A DNA stretch of 64,000 nucleotides, from NCBI RefSeq assembly GCF_014898815.1, contig NW_026515541.1:186001-250000 (forward strand), in the 5' to 3' direction. Every line of letters starts with the position of its first letter. Positions within the stretch are counted from its first letter, which is position 1. The notes under the pieces are model-generated. The model ran no database searches. It was given only the letters and a program-made list of their open reading frames with translations, and was not told the origin of the DNA. Shown piece by piece: positions 35,456 to 46,676 of the stretch. Origin of the DNA: Panonychus citri (lineage: Eukaryota; Arthropoda; Arachnida; Trombidiformes; Tetranychidae). The position numbers were made by a program, and so were the translations under genes.

Positions 35456-36297
35456 AGGTCACAAATACACGTTTAAAATGAGTTGATGATCGAGCTGTTT
35501 ATATAATGGATTGTGTTTTCAATAAACATTTGCTGAAAATCACCACAAATATCTTCAAGTTATCCAAACTTAATTGCGGGATTTTTATTTAAAGTTGATG
35601 TTTTGTATAGATGTTTAGTCAATAATTTAATCCCAATTGTTACAAAACAAAAGAGGCTCGAGTTTTATGAAAGATTTTTATAATTTTACCTTCATTTCCT
35701 CAAACAAAATCAAGCGAAACATTTTCACTTCCAATTCATTGGATTGATAAGTCTAGATGATTTTTCAAGAACTGTCACTCATCAGGATTGATTAATCACT
35801 TTAAACTCATCTAAATTGTTGATCTTATCAAATTTCAATCAATTCTGGCCTTGAATTATAATCAATTCAATTTAAAGTATACATTTAATCTCATATCTTC
35901 AGGTATGAGTAAATTAATCAGTTAATTGTAAATGTAAATCAAATCTGAAGGAGTAAAAAAATAAATTATCAATTTAAGATAAATTTTAGGAAACTATTAA
36001 CTAAACATTAACAAGAATGAGAAAGAATCATGATTATTTGATAAATTCTCTCTGCTTATAATCTCGCAATTAAAATCCAATTGTTGATAAAAAAAAATCG
36101 CAAATGTCTCAACAATTTAAAAGGAATTTTAATCTGTGCTGTTTGAATTTCGCGCTGCATTTTGTTCTATTTGTTTACTGATTTTCTCCCAGGGATCACC
36201 GAATGGGATCTGTTACGTCAGCTATTAGAGTCCAACTCATTTCTGCCAACTTGATCATCCATTTCCTCGGTCTTTTAATTGTTCCTTAATTGTTTAG
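35456..36297 (+). other. NAC-beta 3' flank and TFG 5' non-coding exon
   Basis: Mostly AT-rich. A probable 5' UTR exon of TFG ends at a donor TTTAG|GTAAATTG (36297/36298). It lies downstream of a CRE-like GTTACGTCAG near 36210 and an upstream ATG with a short frame. The TFG intron then runs to the acceptor TTTTAACAG at 36448. Confidence 0.45.
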
Positions 36298-36478
36298 GTA
36301 AATTGTCGTTTTTTAATGCCGATTATTTGATTTTCTGCGTCCCTTGATACCTTTGTTTCTCTTATTTTCACTTACTGACCATTTGGTTTTTGTTTTCTTC
36401 TCTTGTTCACTTGATTAATCTTATCATTTGTTTCCTCCCTTTTAACAGGTTGACTTGGAATCTTTTCTCTCTAACTTT

Positions 36479-37933
36479 ATGGAAAATAACAGTGTATCAA
36501 CTGATGGTGAAGCTGTTTTGACTAAAGAAACTCAACAGTTAATGAACAAGTGGTTAATCTCTCAAGTACGTGATTTCAAAAATATGAACGATCAAGCTGC
36601 TCATTTAGACCTTTCAGGGAAACTAATCATCAAGGCTAATTTAGGTGATGACTTTCGCCGGACTCCAATTCATAATGAAGATATTACATATGATGAATTG
36701 ATTTTGATGATGCAACGGTTATTCAAGGGTAAATTAGATCCTAAAGATGACGTTATATTGAAATATAAGGATGAAGATGGTGATTTGATTACCATAAATG
36801 ATAATTCCGATTTAAATTTTGCTATTGAATGTTCTCGTATCTTGCGGATAACAATATTCATTAAGAAGGAAGGTGAAGAAGAGTCATCCAATCCTGATTC
36901 GGAGAAACTGTTGAATGATATTGTCAAGTTGACAGAGAGCTTGGAAGGTTTGATTAAAAACTATGAAAAAACACTGAAGATTAAAAAATCAGTGGACGAC
37001 ACTACAACACCTCGATCGGCCAGTCAACCGGTAGATGAACAACCAGCTACTATTCAACCTTCAGTGCAACACATTTCTACCGGTTACGCTAAGAAAGCGG
37101 CTAATTTACCTTCTTCTGGAATTGGAAATCTCCAGATATGCCCACCGATGCCGCAACCACTAGGACCTCCTTTTCAATCTGTACCCACTTCAGGCCCAAC
37201 TCCCATGCCAATACCTTCAAGTCAACCTTATAACCCGAATCAATCCCACTCGCACTCCCAGCCTCCGCCTCAACCTCAGTCACAACCACCTCAGTCTCAT
37301 CCACAGCAACAACAACAGCAACAGCAACAGCAACAACAACAGTCCCAACAACCTCCCCAACCTCACCAACAACAACAATTTCAACCGCCTCTACAACAGC
37401 CTCATCAACAGCAACCACAATTCCCACCCCCACCTCAGCCTCATCAACACCAGTCTCAACCACCACAGCCTCACCAACAGCAACAGTCTCAACCCCCGCA
37501 ACCACAACAGCCACCTATGCCTCAACCCATTGGTCAATCAGGCCCACCAAAATTTGGCTCAGGTCCAGGACCTTACAATTCGCCTTTATCTCAACCTAGT
37601 TTCCTTCAAGGGCCACCACAAGGGCCACAAGGTGATCAACCTGGTCCTGGCAATTTCCAAGGATTACCTGGCGTTCAAGGACCACCGGGATACCAAGGAC
37701 CATCCGCTTATCCAGGGCCACCATCTAATCTTGGCTCTGGTCCTCCAAATATGTTCAATCAACCACCACCAAGATATGGCCCTGGTCCTGGTCCATCGTT
37801 TAATCAACAACAACCACAAGGTCCACCATCAGGACCACAGTCTGGGCCACAACAAGGGCCACCACAAGGACCACCTCAAGGACCACCACAAGGTCCACTT
37901 CCATGGCAACGCGGTCCAAGACCATTCTTTTAA
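36479..37933 (+). CDS. TFG: TFG (Trk-fused gene) homologue, PB1 and P/Q-rich protein
   Basis: One coding exon of 484 residues. I take the ATG at 36479; the in-frame TTG upstream directly follows a 5' UTR acceptor (36446-36448). TFG organises COPII vesicles between ER exit sites and the ERGIC. The PB1 domain (about residues 45-125) has the expected order: KLIIKANLGDDFRR with the basic cluster, then DELILMMQRLF, DDVILKYKDEDGDLITI (OPCA-type acidic loop) and DLNFAIE. A coiled coil follows (EKLLNDIVKLTESLEGLIKNYE), matching TFG's oligomerisation helix. The last 280 residues are Pro/Gln/Gly-rich with a Q run encoded by mixed CAA/CAG at about 37300-37345 and repeated QGPP units at the end. Minus-strand open frames here are shadows of the repeat. 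Confidence 0.93.
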   Translation: MENNSVSTDGEAVLTKETQQLMNKWLISQVRDFKNMNDQAAHLDLSGKLIIKANLGDDFRRTPIHNEDITYDELILMMQRLFKGKLDPKDDVILKYKDEDGDLITINDNSDLNFAIECSRILRITIFIKKEGEEESSNPDSEKLLNDIVKLTESLEGLIKNYEKTLKIKKSVDDTTTPRSASQPVDEQPATIQPSVQHISTGYAKKAANLPSSGIGNLQICPPMPQPLGPPFQSVPTSGPTPMPIPSSQPYNPNQSHSHSQPPPQPQSQPPQSHPQQQQQQQQQQQQQSQQPPQPHQQQQFQPPLQQPHQQQPQFPPPPQPHQHQSQPPQPHQQQQSQPPQPQQPPMPQPIGQSGPPKFGSGPGPYNSPLSQPSFLQGPPQGPQGDQPGPGNFQGLPGVQGPPGYQGPSAYPGPPSNLGSGPPNMFNQPPPRYGPGPGPSFNQQQPQGPPSGPQSGPQQGPPQGPPQGPPQGPLPWQRGPRPFF

Positions 37934-38409
37934 TCACAATTCAGAAAAGCGAATTTCAATCTAATGAACAATTAACCCGCAACAGATTATCCAATCAACT
38001 GAACAGCAAAAACACGAAAAAGAAGAAAAAAATATCAGATTTAGAAAATACCAAATCCAGAGGTGTAATTTTAGATTGAAAACTAATAATTAAACAAATT
38101 TCCGATTGATTATATTAAATAAAACATTTTTAACAATCAGTTGACAATTAAACTTTTTCCAAAATTACAACAAACAAAACCCTAATTATGTTTACAGGAT
38201 TAAAAAAGCCTCGAATTTTTCCCCCTGCGCAAATTTCGATTCTCCTTGAAATCTCTTCTTTTGCGCAGGGGAAGCAAAAGAAAACCGCTTATTTCAAGTT
38301 GACTCACATTCACTCATTTCGTCATTTTGAGTTACATTCACTTAGTAGTTGACATTATTTTCCTTTCATTTTGAGATTTAATTTAATTTTTCTAATTAAA
38401 TTGTTACCA
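37934..38409. other. Spacer between TFG and MRE11
   Basis: Holds the TFG 3' end (AATAAA near 38117) and the MRE11 promoter, including the inverted repeat at 38222-38271. Confidence 0.5.
38222..38271. promoter_or_regulatory. 12-bp inverted repeat upstream of MRE11
   Basis: CCCCTGCGCAAA at 38222-38233 is matched by its exact reverse complement TTTGCGCAGGGG at 38260-38271, with a 26-bp spacer. This is an unusually GC-rich element for the region and ends about 140 bp before the MRE11 ATG. It could be a paired binding site or a cruciform/hairpin; I know no factor with this exact site. Confidence 0.55.
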
Positions 38410-40357
38410 ATGCCTTCATCTTCATGCTCAGAGTCAAGTGATGGTTCACCTGAATCTGAATTTACTATTTTAATTGCAAGTGATATTCATTTAGGATACG
38501 CAGAGAAAGATGTTCTTAGAGGTGAGTTTATTTTTTATTCTATTTGATTATTTCATGTGTTGATTTGAGTTTTGTTTTATTATTATTCGTTTATTTAGGT
38601 GAAGATTCGTTCATTGCTTTTGAAGAGGTTCTTCAAATTGCTGTGGAAAAAGAGGTTGATTTTCTTTTACTAGGCGGTGATTTGTTCCATGAGAATAAGC
38701 CTTCGTCTAAATCAATGACTCGTTGTGTTCAATTGTTACGAAAATACTGCCTTGGAACAAGAGATAATCCGATTAAAATTAACATTGTCAGTGATCAAAA
38801 AGTCAATTTTAATCATAGTGCTTTTCCAGTTGTCAATTATGAAGATGAAAATCTCAAGATTTCTTTACCTGTTTTCTCAATTCATGGTAATCATGACGAT
38901 CCAGTTGGAAAGGAACCTCTTTGTGCTTTAGACACTCTAAGTGCTATGGGATTAGTTAACTTTTTTGGAAAATATGTAAATGTTGAACATATTGATGTTC
39001 AACCTTTGCTTTTAGAAAAAGGAGAGGAAAAGGTTGCTCTTTATGGTCTTGGATCAATTCCTGAGGAAAGACTTCATCGAATGTTTAAAACGAACAAGTT
39101 GAATTCATTGCCCCTGAAGGTAATTCTGATCGGTGGTTCAAGATATTCATTGTTCACCAGAACAGAGTCGCTCATGGAACCAAATACTTACCTGAGTCTT
39201 TCCTTGGCGATCTACCTGATCTTGTGGTTTGGGGACACGAACATGAGGCTATAACCGACTTGCATTTCAACCCAGAATTAAATTTCCATGTCTATCAACC
39301 TGGAAGTACAGTTGCAACATCTTTGTGTGCCGCTGAAGCGGCTCCAAAGCATGTTGGACTATTATCTGTCTCATACAATTCTGAGAATGATTCTAATAAT
39401 TTCCGATTGGAAACAATCCCTCTGAAAACACCTCGACGGATGATCTGTGAAGATATTAACATTGATAGTCTTCTTAGTAGCCGAGGTGATCGTGACGACG
39501 GTGAATTGAACGATCTTATCTTTGAGTTTCTTTGTGAGAAAATCCAAGAACAGATAAACAAAGCGGCCGTCGATCATTCTGGCCATCCAATGGAACCTCT
39601 TGAACCTTTGATCAGAATTCGAGCCGAATACTCAACTGAATATCATCATATTAACCCAGGACTTTTTAATCACAAGTTCTTAAATAAAGTCGCTAATCCC
39701 AAAGAAATAGTAATGTTCAAATACAAACGAACCCGTTCAGCCTTTAGTGGTAACCCAAGTGGTCTCAATGTCGGCGAACTGGACGATTTATTGGATTACA
39801 CGGCTGCTCCTCGATGTAATATCGATGATGTTATTTACGAATACTTTCAAAATACCGATGAGAAAAACAAATTAACTCTTTTATCAGAGAAAGTTATGGT
39901 TACCGCTATCAAGGAGATCGTCGAGAAAGAACAGACAACCGAACGATTAACACAAGCGGTTGATTTTTTGCGAACTAAAATTCACAATTCAATTGTTGCA
40001 GATAATCCAATTTTCACCGAAAATAAACCCGAAATTGAAACAGCAATTAAACAGGCAAAAGAAAAATACATGAAAGACGATGAAAAGGCCATGAAGGAAC
40101 TTAAATCTTTCTTTCAGACAACAAATGGAAATTCAGAGGTTACAATCAACGATTCTTCTGATGATGATTTAGATGATAATCATTCTTCAAACGTTATTCA
40201 TTCACCAACTTCATCAACTTCGACAAGTTCAAGAGCAACTCGAGGACGAGGTCGAGCAACTCGTGGGTCCGCTGCGGGTCGAGGTCGCGGTCGAGGTAAA
40301 AATCTATCTAATCAAGGAAGTTTGGAAAGTATGGTGAAAATAACTCGACGAAGTTAA
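38410..40357 (+). CDS. MRE11: Double-strand-break repair nuclease MRE11 (frame break)
   Basis: Exons 38410-38521 and 38599-40357. MRE11 is the Mn-dependent nuclease of the MRN complex, with RAD50 and NBS1, which senses and trims DNA ends. All phosphodiesterase motifs are seen: DIHLGY, GGDLFHENKPS, GNHDDP, VHQNRVAHG and GHEHEA. The capping domain and a RAD50-binding region follow. The C-terminus has an acidic SSDDDLDD stretch and an Arg/Gly-rich box (RGRGRATRGSAAGRGRGRGK), as in animal MRE11. The frame shifts at the C run 39111-39114: before it the frame reads up to NSLP, after it the next frame reads EGNSDRWFKIFIVHQNR, matching the family exactly. Restoring one C gives about 623 residues. I treat it as a real gene with a probable consensus error. 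Confidence 0.93.
39111..39114 (+). other. Single-base frame break in MRE11
   Basis: A run of four C bases where five would keep frame: the first half ends with SLP and the second half continues P-E-G-N-S-D-R-W-F, the conserved lead into the histidine motif IV. Nothing resembling a spliceable intron lies here. Confidence 0.8.
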
Positions 40358-40819
40358 ACAATTTATTGATTCTCAATTCCGCACAATTGATTCTCCTTGT
40401 CCTTCAAGACCATCTAATCTGATTTGATTAAATAATCAGTATTTTCTTACTCTCATCTAAAACATTTGATACTCAAATGATCATCTGATCATTTTTATTT
40501 CGTTGAAAATTTTCAAGAAAATCTAACTGAATAAACCAAAATATTAGCAATTAGAAATCGATTTCAATTGATTTTCCAAATTCTGATCAATTGAGTCAAT
40601 CGAAAAATGATTAACGGGTAACATAAATTATCTTCAATATTATTGATTGTAATTGTGGTGATTTATTAAGGCAATGAAAGGAAAGCAAATTATACAAAAT
40701 GAACTTTTTATGAATCTCATATCAATTGATTGGAATTAATTAACAAAAGATTTGGATGAGTGAGAACAATTTAGGCGTAAATTTGATTAGTTTGAATAAA
40801 TTAGTTTTCTAATTGTTTA
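40358..40819. other. Convergent spacer between MRE11 and CD2BP2-like gene
   Basis: AT-rich 3' flanks. I searched the minus strand here for a GYF-domain exon that could extend the CD2BP2-like gene and found none. Confidence 0.5.
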
Positions 40820-41524
40820 TCAATCATCTGCAAACATATCAGACTCTCTTTCATTGATTAACTCTTCAATCTGCTCATACTTTTTCTCGTAAATATCCAT
40901 ATCTTTTCCAATCACTAATTGATCAGCTAATTCAGTTAATTGGTCTAATTTTTTAGTTGTCGACGAAATGTTTTCACTTAATTGTGAACTTTTATCTTTC
41001 CTTTTCTTTGTCCTCATCTCCTTAATCGATAATCCAATCCTACGAATCGCTTTCCCAACGGTTTCATTTTTCTCCATCATTGTCAACATTTTCCTATAAA
41101 TGGAGGTCGTATTAACGGGTGACGCATCTTTCGAGTCTTCGTCAGATTCGGGCTGTTGGATTTTGGACACATCGGCGATCTTACAGTTGTCAATATCTTG
41201 AACCCAAGCGTCTTTAATTTCATCTTTGTCTTTACGGAAAATGTAAGTTCCATCCTTGTCGAAATGTCCTTCCTCCATTTCCTCGTTCATGTTGAAAGCG
41301 GTGAATTTAATGTCATCTTCGACTCTTGCGTGACTCTCTTTGTCTCCATCTTGGAATTCCGATGGATCCAGAGCATTATATTTCTCGTAATCCACTTCAT
41401 CATCTTCTTCATCGCTGTCAAGTGAATGTTTGAATTTCTTACCAAAAGGAGCTGAACCAGGTTTCGATTCGACCTCATCTTCCTCTCCAGTCTCTTGGAA
41501 ACGAACTCTTTTCTCCGTTGACAT
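40820..41524 (-). CDS. CD2BP2/LIN1-like U5 snRNP protein lacking the GYF domain
   Basis: One exon of 234 residues; the ATG at 41524 (MSTEKRVRF) is preferred over an upstream in-frame TTG. CD2BP2 (yeast Lin1, U5-52K) is an assembly factor of the U5 snRNP. Family blocks are clear: an N-terminal KRVRFQ, the HSLDSDEEDDE acidic stretch, KFTAFNMNEEMEEGHFDKDGTY (the best-conserved block), DAWVQDID, and the EKNETVGKAIRRIG helix. LDQLTELADQLV and a terminal SDMFADD follow. In other animals a roughly 60-residue GYF domain follows this point; here TGA comes immediately and no GYF coding sequence is visible downstream. The protein would bind U5 partners but not proline-rich ligands. Confidence 0.85.
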   Translation of the reverse strand: MSTEKRVRFQETGEEDEVESKPGSAPFGKKFKHSLDSDEEDDEVDYEKYNALDPSEFQDGDKESHARVEDDIKFTAFNMNEEMEEGHFDKDGTYIFRKDKDEIKDAWVQDIDNCKIADVSKIQQPESDEDSKDASPVNTTSIYRKMLTMMEKNETVGKAIRRIGLSIKEMRTKKRKDKSSQLSENISSTTKKLDQLTELADQLVIGKDMDIYEKKYEQIEELINERESDMFADD

Positions 41525-41962
41525 GATCAACAATCGATCAGTTTAACACAATCAAATAATCAATAGAATTTAAAGTCAATCAAATGACGAATTCAACTAA
41601 ACAGAAACAACATCATTTCAACAACAACATATGATTTCCTTTCAAAAGGATAAACAAAATTTTTTCCTTCTTTGAAGCGCTTCTTTCAAAATCTCATCGA
41701 TTTACGAGAAAAAGTTTCAATCGAAGTTTATTTCCGTTCTAATGTAGAAAATTGAATAAAATTAACCACCAGTCAACTAAATTATTGTGTTCAAAAATTT
41801 ACATTTATTGTTGATCTAAAAATGAATTGGATTTAAAAACAATGTACAATATGAAAAGTTTATGATTTAGTTTTGATGATATAAATATTTGAGAAATAAA
41901 GTTTTGAACCTTTGATTATCGATACAAGTTCAAGTTAATTGTTACGATTAAAGTTTCGTCCA
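41525..41962. other. Spacer between CD2BP2-like and TPBG-like genes
   Basis: Promoter of the CD2BP2-like gene and 3' flank of the TPBG-like gene; no further feature seen. Confidence 0.5.
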
Positions 41963-43225
41963 TCAGATTTCATCTGATATCTGAATTGCTCGTTTATCAG
42001 AATTGATTTCAGTTCGTTCATCCCGACGTAAAGCTGAGTAACTTTTATTTTTACTGTTCGACAAAGTGATCGATAAAAAGTCGACGATATTTTTGCGAAC
42101 TTGGTAAATGACCAAAGAAAGAAGACAAATAACCGTTACCGTTAGAATGGCCAATATAATGTGAGGATAAAACGAGAAGGTCGACAACTGTAACCAATTC
42201 GGATCACAATCAAGATCATCGGCCTTTAATTGAATAAGACGACGATAAACATTGACCATTGGGTAACCCGATAAGCAGATATAATTGTCTTTGCCCATAA
42301 CAAAAAGGGGTGTCCGCTTGATCCAATTGATGAAATGGCCTATTCGACAGTCGCAGGCGAATGGGTTTCCCGTTAGATTGATATGAAATGACCTGGGAAG
42401 ATCCTCGATGAATGAGGTGGACACATTGTCCAAATTTTTGATCAAATTGTGAGACAAATCGAGTGTCCTTAATCTCGGTGTACAAGTGAAATTAACTCGC
42501 AATTGATCAAATGAATTACCAGCGAGAAACAATTTCTGCAATGATGGAAATGAACATAATGATAATTCATATGGAAAATCAATTATCCCATTTGATTCCA
42601 AGTTGAGAACACTTAAATTAGTTAAATTGGCTTCTCGTAAGAGAGCAATCAAATTGGGCATAAATTGTGGACTCGAAGTGTCCACGAAAGCGGAGGCCAA
42701 ATGTAATTCGGTTAAATCATGAAATCCATTGAAAAGACCATGAGGATAATGATCACCTTAAAGAGGAAATCAACAATTAACTTATAATCAATAAAGAATC
42801 CCAATCACTCTAGTTGATTAGAGTTTATATTTACCTGTAATTTTGATTCGATTGTTGTTAAGAATTAATTTCTTGACCAATTTAAAACCTCGAAGTGCTT
42901 TACCATCAATTAAATTGATCTTATTGTTGGAAAGATCCAAATAATCAACTGGTTTCACCTTTTTATTATCAAATCCAAACACATCTCTAGGTAATTTAGG
43001 TAAATCATTTCCGGTAAGAATTAATTGTTTGGTTGTAATCGGAATATCATGTAACCAACTGATTTGATTGATATTTGAATTCGTACAATTAGTGATTAGA
43101 TTTTTGTAATCACATTGGCAAATATTACGTAACAATAATGGACACGAAGTGAAATTTTCACTGGACACAATTGTTGACCACAAGAGACACATGAAAAAGT
43201 TGACAATCAATTGATTAAAATTCAT
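41963..43225 (-). CDS. TPBG/5T4-like leucine-rich-repeat membrane protein
   Basis: Two exons, 43225-42835 and 42756-41963, give 394 residues. A signal peptide (to about residue 22) is followed by an LRRNT cap (CPLLLRNICQCDYKNLITNC). About six LRRs come next (YLDLSNNKINLIDGKAL, LNLESNGIIDFP, TLDLSHNLIKNLDN), then an LRRCT cap (NPFACDCRIGHFINWIK…ADDLDCDP) and one membrane segment (IILAILTVTVICLLSLVIY). A cytoplasmic tail of about 55 residues contains RRDERTEINSDKRAIQISDEI. The LRRCT, the ADDLDCDP exit and the tail correspond closely to trophoblast glycoprotein (TPBG/WAIF1), which dampens Wnt signalling by acting on LRP6 trafficking. Role in this animal is inferred. Several N-glycosylation sites (NFT, NCT, NLT) are present. 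Confidence 0.85.
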
Positions 43226-45371
43226 TGTCGTTGATATGATTTAGATATGTTGATTGTTGAGATGAACTTGATACTGATTAAGTTTAACTATTTGACTGAT
43301 GAAAAAAAAGAGTCTTTCTTATTAACAATTAGTGTTTAATGTCCATAGTTAATTGTTGGTCAAGAAAAAAGGAGAGAAACTTTTAATCACCTTTTCCAGT
43401 GGAGTTAAATTGTTGAACTAATCAGAATTGAGGATGATAATTAATTGTCAACACATGAAGATGTAATAAAGACACAAATGTTATTAGAAGAGGTAAAATC
43501 AATTGACTGAAAACTTTTTCCAACTTTCAAGTTACCGGAAAACTTTACAATCAATGTAAACAATTGATTGAACTTTTCCAATGAAAATTAACACCAACAA
43601 TTAACCAGAAATCAAGTGAAAAACTGAACAATTGGTGATCAATTGGCTAACTAAATGTCCCCATGAAGATGATGATCATGTCCAACAAGAGGATAAGTGA
43701 GTAGGTTATGTTTTTATCTTCTAATTTTACATTTTCTATTCTAAATTAATGGATGATGAAGATGAAGATAAAGTGGTTCAGTGAAAGAGAGAGAAAAAAG
43801 AAAGAGAGATAAATCTGAAAGAAAGAAAAGAAAGAGAAACCAGAATATGAGAGACATTAAGTTTCCATGATGGAGGAAAAAAGTTTGATGAAACAGATGA
43901 AGAAACGATTAACCATCTGTCTTAATTATCTTTCTCTGGGAAGACAATTAGTTGACCAATGGTCATTTCCATTGAGAACAATCATCTTTATTAGTTGAAG
44001 AATCGATCCAATCAAATTAAATTGATTAATTTCCATGTGATCACCTTTAACCTGTGGATCAATGAAACGAGTTGTAAGTTTAATTAGGGAATGTGAATAT
44101 TGTTTCATTGAGAGAAAAAAAGAAAGAGAAAAAGAAAGAAGAAAATTAAAGAGGCCAACAAGTTGCTCATTTCTAACAATTTAATAGACCTGCATGTGGA
44201 TTAACCATCATCTAAATTAATATCATCACTAAATCAACAACAATTTAAGACCAAGATAACAAAAGGTGAGTGGGAGAAATGAATTAAAATTTAGATTGGA
44301 CAAATCTCTGCATGAGATCAAGTTAATTGTGATTCTGTGTTCACAATTCACCATTGTTAACAATCAGCCAAATTTAATTCCTTTTCCTGTCAAGAATTAA
44401 AGAAAAATTAAAATTATCTTTCAAATGATTCTATGGATACAATTTAATTGCCTCACCCATTGGTGAACACAATTTACTAATCAGCTAAATAATAAGCTGA
44501 TTAGTTGGTAATTTAAGGTATCCATTGATTCATCGTGATTACTTTCAGCCAGATTTCTCATCAAATTAACAACACATACCAGAGACTTTGATTGTTAAGC
44601 TATTGTCTTATTCACATGGTTAATTAACAGCAATTAGCTACACACCAATTTAAATCCATTTCCAATTCCATTAACAATTAACATCACCTGGAGAAATTAA
44701 ACTCTTGAAAATGAGACACAACAGGTTAATGGACGGATAAAAATTCTAGGCCTCAATAGAATAGAAATAAATTGAAAATTCTAATTACAATTAACAATTA
44801 AAGGAAAAATCTTTTGACAATTGATTCTTTTTTTCTGACTCATCGAAAGATGACTCATAATCAGCTGATCCATCATTTTCTATTCTCTTGTTGTTATGTT
44901 TGTTTTTCTTTCTCTTCCAATGTTTCAAGTTAATTAGGCTCATTCGTTTGGTCTTCTAATTAGATTCAACGGTTCCATTTAATTAACTATCAATCTCCAT
45001 GTTTAAAGTGATCAAATAATCAAATAAATCTTGGATTATATTGATTTGGTTGAACACTAATTCATCATTAACAGAAAACCCTACTAATCATTTACATCCT
45101 TAAGGTAAGATTTTATTTCTCTCTATTAATTAACTGTTATGATTTTCAAGTCTGATCAAATCAAATTTGATTGTCTTACAAGTCTTGATTGTCATTTTGA
45201 CTCTTTAATGAACCAATTGAATCAAATGTAAAGGTTTAACAGCTAATTGATAATTTGATTTTTCCACCGGTTCCTTTGTTGATGTAAAACTGTATTCGTT
45301 TTTTATTTCTATGTTTCTTATTTGCATATTTTTATTTTTCTTCTTATTTCAAAGGCTCAAATTGTTTAATT
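43226..45371. other. Intergenic region with STAMBP 5' non-coding exon
   Basis: AT-rich, with GA-rich purine tracts at about 43785-43840 and 44110-44140. A probable STAMBP 5' UTR exon ends at CTTAAG|GTAAGAT (45104/45105), and its intron ends at TTTCAAAG (45354). No other gene recognised. Confidence 0.5.
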
Positions 45372-46676
45372 ATGGTGGATTCTTCAAACTGTTTCGAACC
45401 CCCTGAGGTTCGTCTGAAAAGTTTGAGCGATATTGGTAGTAAAGTGTCACTTAATACTAGTCTTCAAATACGCTTATATTTCAATTCTGGTAATGAGATG
45501 CAACGAATGGCAAGAGTTTTCCTCAAGGAGCGTAACTATGAACGAGCTTATGTAATATACATGAGATACATAACATTATTTGTCGAAAAGCTTCGTGAAC
45601 ATCCCCAATATAAAGACGCTGATCCCTCGCAAAAATCGAGGGTTCGTGACAGTTGCAAAGAGATATTTCCTATTCTAGAAGATTTGAAAAGTAAACTAAA
45701 AGCCAAATACGAAGACGAGTACAAGATTTACCTGCAGAAAAGAGTAAGTTTCAAATCGTAATTTAATCCGATTGTTGGCTATTAATAATCTTTTCCTTTT
45801 CTTTTCATTGAACCTCATCTACAACAGGAACAAGAGAGGAAAGAAGCTGAAAGTGTCCACCAAGAAGGAAAGAAACAAGAATTTATTAAATCATTGGAAG
45901 ATCGTTTGGCTGAGAAGATACAATTCAAATTATCTGAACTAGAGGATAATCAAGTTTCCAAAGATACTGATAAGCTAAATCCAAAGTCCCAAGCGGGTCC
46001 ATCATCGGCAACTGCCACTCCGGCAACCACACCGGTGGATAGAAACAGTCAATTTATCCTTCCCGAACCAATAGATAATCAACCAAGTGCACCTTCATTT
46101 GATCGGTCGACTAAACCAAGTGGATTCTATTCATTGTTTGGTGGAACTGAAGGATTAAGACGAATTCTGGTTCCTGTTGGATTAACATTGAAATTCTTAG
46201 AATTAGCTAAACCAAATACTGGTAGAAATATTGAAACCTGTGGTATTCTTGCTGGTAGACTTTCATTAAATGATTTTATCATCACTCATGTTTTAATTCC
46301 ACCTCAAAGAGGAACCAGTGATTCATGTTTAACCGAAAATGAAGAGAAATTATTTCTCTATCAAGATAAACATGATCTTATCACCTTAGGCTGGATCCAT
46401 ACACACCCATCTCAAAGTTCATTCATGTCCTCCATTGATCTACATACCCACTGTTCATACCAATTAATGTTACCTGAAGCTATTGCCATAGTTTGTGCAC
46501 CCAAATTTGGCGAGATTGGTGTTTATTCATTGACCAACGATTATGGAGTTGATTTCATAGCCCAATGTAAAACTACTGGTTTCCATCCGCACCCAACGTC
46601 ACCGCCGATCTACGAGGAAAGCAAACACGTTATATTTGAAGACAAAGCGCCGCTTGAGATTATTGACCTTCGTTAA
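45372..46676 (+). CDS. STAMBP: AMSH/STAMBP K63-specific deubiquitinase
   Basis: Two exons, 45372-45743 and 45828-46676, give 406 residues, near the 424 of human STAMBP. The N-terminal USP8-dimerisation/MIT-like helical domain (residues about 10-125, for example FLKERNYERAYVIYMRYITLF) binds ESCRT-III. A charged coiled coil leads to a disordered Pro/Ser linker. The C-terminal MPN+ domain has the JAMM zinc motif: Glu260 in ETCGILAG, then H315-T-H317-P-S with Asp328 in SSFMSSIDLHTHCSYQ. The second zinc-site residues are seen in CSYQ and GFHPHP, the AMSH-specific insertion for K63 chains. It removes ubiquitin from endosomal cargo. A 5' UTR intron (45105-45354) precedes the start. Confidence 0.95.

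Noticed and set aside
37101..37514. Long minus-strand open frame inside TFG (Val/Glu/Ala-rich)
   Set aside because: It is the antisense of the Pro/Gln repeat of TFG; composition is explained by the CAA/CCT repeat and there is no start context or family resemblance.
37530..37964. Second plus-strand open frame inside TFG
   Set aside because: A shifted-frame shadow of the Gly/Pro/Gln repeats.
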